A stretch of DNA of 55,043 nt from Streptomyces sp. JHA26 (GTDB taxonomy: Bacteria > Actinomycetota > Actinomycetes > Streptomycetales > Streptomycetaceae): NCBI RefSeq assembly GCF_002005565.1, contig NZ_BDJC01000048.1, forward strand, positions 1 to 55,043. Reading direction: 5' to 3'. Made by a program: the position numbers and the translations under genes. Shown in pieces: positions 51,758-55,043 of this stretch (positions are counted from its first letter, which is position 1; each line of letters begins with the position of its first letter). The notes under the pieces are model-generated. The model was not told the origin of the DNA. It worked only from the letters and a program-made list of their open reading frames with translations, and ran no database searches.

Positions 51758-53443
51758 TCAGGCGCCGCCCGAGTCCGAGCCGCCCAGGTCCCCGATCCAG
51801 CCGGTCACGGTGCCGAACCAGTCGCTGAGCTGTTCCCAGTAGTTCTTGCCGGTGCCGATCCACTCCTGGAGCGGGCTCAGCTCCCAGATCAGCCAGCCGG
51901 CCACGAACAGCACGACGAGGGTGACCAGGCACCCCTTGAGGCAGCCGAGCCCGGGGATGCGCATCGGGTTGGCGCTGCGCTGCCGCGGCGGCCGGGGCTC
52001 GCGCCGGGGCGGCCGGGGCTCGGGCGCGGGCGGCGGGGCGTAGCGCTGGGGCTGGGGCTGGGGGGGCTGCTGGGGCTGAGGGGTGGCGTACCGCTGCGGC
52101 TGGGGCTGCTGGGGCTGCTGGGGGTAGCCGTAGCCCTGGGGCGGCTGCTGGGGCCGCGGCTGCTGCTGCGGGCGGGCGACCTGCCGCTGGGGGCGGCGGC
52201 GCAGCGGGTCCTCGTTCGGGCCGAGGTACTGCACCTGCGTCTGCTCGTTGCGGTCGCGGGCGGCGCGCAGCTGGTTCTGCCAGGGGTGCGGGTCCTCGGG
52301 TCCGCCCTGTCCCGGGGCGCCCGGCTGCCCCGGCGGCACCGGCGGCATGACGGCGGTCGGGTCGGCCGCGCCGCGGCTCGGCAGGACGGCGGTGGGGTCG
52401 GCGGCGCCCGCGGGGCCGCCGGTGTGCGGCAGGACGCTGGTCGCGCCGTTCGGGTCATAGGCGCCGTTCGGGTTCTGCGGCAGGACCTGCGTCGGGTCGG
52501 CGGCGCCGGGGGTGCCGGGCACCGGCGCGGGGGCCGGGTCGGGCGCGAGGAGCGCGCCGACGTTCTCGGCGGCACCGATCTGGGCGCTGTTCGCGTGCAC
52601 GCCGATGCCCTCGGCGACGACGCGCAGGCCGCGGGCGAGGTTCTCGGCGCTGGGGCGCTCGTCGGGGTTCTTGCGCAGGCAGCGCTCGATGACCGTCCAC
52701 AGCGGGTCGGGGACGGTGGAGGGGCGGCGCGGCTCGGCGCTCAGGTGCTGGTGCAGCACCTCGAGGGCGGAGTTGCCGGCGAACGGCGGGCGACCGGTGA
52801 CCAGCTCGTACAGCAGAATGCCGGCGCCGTAGACGTCGACGGCGGAGGTCTGCGGGCGGCCCTCGGCGGACTCCGGGGCGACGTACGCGGGCGTGCCGAC
52901 GAACTCGTGGGTGCGGGTGAGGCCGGGCGAGTCGGCGAGCCGGGCGATGCCGAAGTCGGTGAGCATCGGGTGCATCTCGCCGCCGGTCTGCTTCAGCAGG
53001 ACGTTGGCCGGCTTCAGGTCGCGGTGGACGACGCCGTCGGCGTGGCTGGCGGCGAGGGCGTCGGCGATCTGCGCGGTCAGCAGAGCCGCGGCGACCGGGG
53101 TGAGCGGCCCGTTCTCGCGCAGGTAGCGGTGCAGGTCGGGACCGTCGACGAGGTCCATGACCAGCGCGAGCAGCTCACCCTCGACGACCAGGTCGCGGAC
53201 CCGGACGATGTTGGGGTGGGTCAGCCGGAGCAGGACGGAGCGCTCCCGCAGGAAGCGCATCACGATGTCGGCGTCGCTCGCGAGCTCCTCCTTGAGGACC
53301 TTGATCGCGACGGTCTCGCCGGGCTGTCCGGCCACGGCCGCCTCGGCGCCCGCGGTCTCCCTCTGGCGGGCTCGCCAGACGGTGCCCGTGGCACCGCGAC
53401 CGAGGGGCTCCTCGAGGAGGTACTTGCTGCCTACCGGCCGCAC
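51758..53443 (-). CDS. pkaA: Ser/Thr protein kinase PkaA-like with T-x-V-L/M repeats
   Basis: 561 residues. The kinase domain has the P-loop GRGATGTV (15-22), Lys48, HRDLKPAN (140-147), DFG (163-165) and APE (189-191). The segment between P-loop and Lys48 is longer than usual. Four short repeats follow (DPTQVLP, ATSVLP, DPTAVLP, DPTAVMP; residues 316-367), then a Pro/Gln/Tyr-rich stretch of 100 residues. A membrane helix (LVTLVVLFVAGWLIWEL) and an aromatic C-terminal outer segment (WEQLSDWFGTVTGWIGDLGG) complete it. The GTG at 53443 has GGGAG 9 bases upstream. Divergent from the FHA gene. Confidence 0.94.
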   Translation of the reverse strand: MRPVGSKYLLEEPLGRGATGTVWRARQRETAGAEAAVAGQPGETVAIKVLKEELASDADIVMRFLRERSVLLRLTHPNIVRVRDLVVEGELLALVMDLVDGPDLHRYLRENGPLTPVAAALLTAQIADALAASHADGVVHRDLKPANVLLKQTGGEMHPMLTDFGIARLADSPGLTRTHEFVGTPAYVAPESAEGRPQTSAVDVYGAGILLYELVTGRPPFAGNSALEVLHQHLSAEPRRPSTVPDPLWTVIERCLRKNPDERPSAENLARGLRVVAEGIGVHANSAQIGAAENVGALLAPDPAPAPVPGTPGAADPTQVLPQNPNGAYDPNGATSVLPHTGGPAGAADPTAVLPSRGAADPTAVMPPVPPGQPGAPGQGGPEDPHPWQNQLRAARDRNEQTQVQYLGPNEDPLRRRPQRQVARPQQQPRPQQPPQGYGYPQQPQQPQPQRYATPQPQQPPQPQPQRYAPPPAPEPRPPRREPRPPRQRSANPMRIPGLGCLKGCLVTLVVLFVAGWLIWELSPLQEWIGTGKNYWEQLSDWFGTVTGWIGDLGGSDSGGA

Positions 53444-53876
53444 GTCATGCGCTCCCTGTTTGCTTGCTGGCTGTTCCGGCCCACTGTAGTGCCGCGGTGC
53501 GCGGCCCGGGCCGTCGTCTTCCTTCGGTTCCCCCCGGTCCGCCGTGGCCGCCTGGGTTCCGCTTCCGGCGTGTGTGCGAAGGAAAGACGCGCGACCTGGT
53601 CCCTTGGTTGCCGAGCCCGGACGTGACCGATCTCAACTGATCGCCCCTCGATCATCGGTGGGCCATCCGTCAGGCACTTTTGCGGGCAGAGCCGACCAAT
53701 CAAGATCATTTGGCGGCGGCGGGCGGGCACGTTGTCGGCCGCAGGTGCGAGGATGCCTCCAGTACTGGCCGACGTGCTCGTGTGGCGGTGGGGGAAGTCC
53801 GCGGTGGGGGACCGCGGAGAGAGGTCTTCGTCCCAAAGCGATCGCGGGCGCCCGCGCGAAGGGACCGCTGACGGCG
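53444..53876. other. 433-base divergent promoter region, pkaA / FHA gene
   Basis: No supported gene; small frames on the minus strand lack ribosome sites. A perfect inverted repeat TGATCG-CCCCT-CGATCA lies at 53638-53654, and the surrounding 53640-53715 stretch is AT-rich for this genome, as expected for promoters. The palindrome could be a shared operator. Confidence 0.5.
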
Positions 53877-55043
53877 ATGCAGATCCGGCTGACCGTCATA
53901 GATCCGCTGGGCCCGCACCTGTCCGCGGGGGGCGGCGCACCCGCCGCGAGCTGCGACGTGCTGGTCACGGCACCGGCCGGCACGGCTCTGGCCGCGATCG
54001 CCTCCGCGCTGGCCGCGGCGGTCCCCGGCGGCGACGGACAGGGCTCCGGCCAGGTGGTCCTGTACGCCGGCGCGCAGCGGCTCGACGCCCAGCGCAGCAC
54101 CCTGGGCGAGCCCCCGCTGATCGACGGCGCCGTGCTCTGCCTGGGCGCCCCGGGCGAGCCCGACCCGCACACCGACCCCGCCGACGTCCCGGCCCAGCTG
54201 CACGTGGTCGCCGGGCCCGACGCGGGCGGCGTCCACCTGCTGCACGGGGGCCAGATCCGGCTCGGCCGGTCCGCCGACGCGGACGTCGCGCTCGACGACC
54301 CGGACGTCTCCCGGATGCACTGCGCCGTGACCGTCGCCGCCGACGGCCGCGTCTCGGTCGCCGACCTCGGCTCGACCAACGGCACCACCCTGGACGGCAC
54401 CCGTGTGGGCGAGCGTCCGGTGCGCTTCGCGCCGGGGGCGCTGCTGCGGATCGGCGAGTCGGCGCTGCGGCTGGTCCCGGCCGGCCGGGGAGCCGGGACA
54501 CGGGTGGCGACGGCGCCGGACGGCGAGGGGCACGTGCGCGTGCCCGGCGCGGCGGCCGACGCCGGGGACCGGGTGACCCACGGACGCGCGGACGACGGGG
54601 CGGACGTCCCCGGCGAGCGCACGCACCACGCCCACGGCACGGTGACGTACGGCACCGTCGCGGCACCGGCCGGCCCGTCGGCGGTGCCCGGCCGGGGCAC
54701 CGCGCCCCGCGGCGAGAGCCGCGGCACCGGTTTCCCGGGGGACGCGCCGCCCGACACCGCACCGCGTCCGCTCCCGGCGACGCCCGGTCCGCGGACCGGG
54801 GCGGCCGGGGCGGACGAGACGCACGCCGGGGCCTCCGGGGCGGGCGGCGCCCCCGCGGGGCCGACCCGCGCGGGCCGGGGGCACGCGGAGATGTCCGGCG
54901 CGGCGGGCACGGACCCCGCGGGCGGCCACGGGAGCGGCGCGGTAGGCGGCGGCCGCAAGGGGACACCGCTGCGGGGGACCGACGTACCGCAGGGCGTGCG
55001 CAGGCGCGGGGGGCTCGGCGCGTGGGCGCGGCGGCTGACCGGC
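53877..55043 (+). CDS. FHA-domain protein, possibly FtsK/SpoIIIE-type; C-terminus beyond window
   Basis: 389 codons are visible with no stop. The N-terminus (MQIRLTVIDPLGP) resembles a ubiquitin-like YukD-type or FtsK-associated domain (residues about 1-100). A complete FHA domain follows (about residues 105-205) with IRLGRSADADVALDDPDVSRMHC and VADLGSTNGTTLDG, the GR-SxxH-N residues that bind phosphothreonine. The rest is a disordered Gly/Ala/Pro/Arg linker up to PLRGTDVPQGVRRRGGLGAW. I recall Streptomyces proteins of this layout continuing into FtsK/SpoIIIE ATPase domains, but that part is not in the window. No better in-frame start exists upstream. Adjacent to two Ser/Thr kinases, so FHA recognition of PkaA or PkaB is plausible. 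Confidence 0.85.
   Translation, partial: MQIRLTVIDPLGPHLSAGGGAPAASCDVLVTAPAGTALAAIASALAAAVPGGDGQGSGQVVLYAGAQRLDAQRSTLGEPPLIDGAVLCLGAPGEPDPHTDPADVPAQLHVVAGPDAGGVHLLHGGQIRLGRSADADVALDDPDVSRMHCAVTVAADGRVSVADLGSTNGTTLDGTRVGERPVRFAPGALLRIGESALRLVPAGRGAGTRVATAPDGEGHVRVPGAAADAGDRVTHGRADDGADVPGERTHHAHGTVTYGTVAAPAGPSAVPGRGTAPRGESRGTGFPGDAPPDTAPRPLPATPGPRTGAAGADETHAGASGAGGAPAGPTRAGRGHAEMSGAAGTDPAGGHGSGAVGGGRKGTPLRGTDVPQGVRRRGGLGAWARRLTG

Overview
This is a high-GC chromosomal window from a Streptomyces. The evidence is the strong GC bias, the GTG and TTG starts, a Streptomyces-type tmRNA tag, and a gene order that I recall matching the S. coelicolor segment around SCO2924 to SCO2975 (hppD-hpdA, hpdR, murA-hupA, sigU, nnaR-narK, matAB, smpB, ftsEX, prfB, pkaB-pkaA). 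I could not run a search, so orthologue names rest on protein features plus this synteny. No insertion sequence, prophage, CRISPR array or rRNA gene was seen. The window looks like conserved core chromosome with fast-evolving repeats inside a few genes. || Layout. 1-14.6 kb: a truncated DUF2510 protein, a GlcD-type FAD oxidase, a membrane-anchored TPR protein, the tyrosine catabolism gene hppD with its divergent Lrp regulator hpdA, a four-gene betaine/choline-type ABC importer, a secreted Lon-like S16 protease, the IclR regulator hpdR, a DEAD-type helicase and an MFS exporter. 14.8-20.1 kb: tRNA-Cys, then a convergent three-gene molybdenum hydroxylase operon (FAD, [2Fe-2S] and Mo subunits). 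Its iron-sulfur subunit carries an N-terminal extension of about 430 residues, and its Mo subunit appears to lack the usual catalytic glutamate. 20.3-31.8 kb: GH20 hexosaminidase, DUF3039 protein, YqgE, murA, the HU protein hupA, NAD malic enzyme with an ACT domain, HelD-like helicase, the sigU-rsuA pair and a CGNR zinc-finger protein. 32.3-34.9 kb: the nitrate module nnaR-narK with a good GlnR box between the two genes. 35-41.1 kb: a proline-rich membrane protein and the translationally coupled matA-matB-acyltransferase operon for a surface glycan. 41.2-48.9 kb: a LysR/MFS divergent pair, ssrA-smpB (trans-translation), an S41 protease, ftsX-ftsE, a 63-residue zinc-ribbon membrane protein and an LAETG sortase-E substrate with 14 copies of an 8-residue repeat. 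49.2-55 kb: prfB, the Ser/Thr kinases pkaB and pkaA, and the start of an FHA-domain protein that runs off the window. || Functional links. hpdA and hpdR flank the ABC importer and probably both act on hppD. GlnR probably controls nnaR, which with GlnR controls narK. ssrA, smpB and prfB form a translation-rescue and termination cluster. matA-matB-acyltransferase, murA and ftsEX all concern the cell envelope. PkaA has four T-x-V-L/M repeats and sits beside an FHA protein, which suggests a phospho-threonine docking pair. The best leads for new biology are the atypical molybdenum hydroxylase, the kinase/FHA pair, and the repeat-bearing surface proteins.
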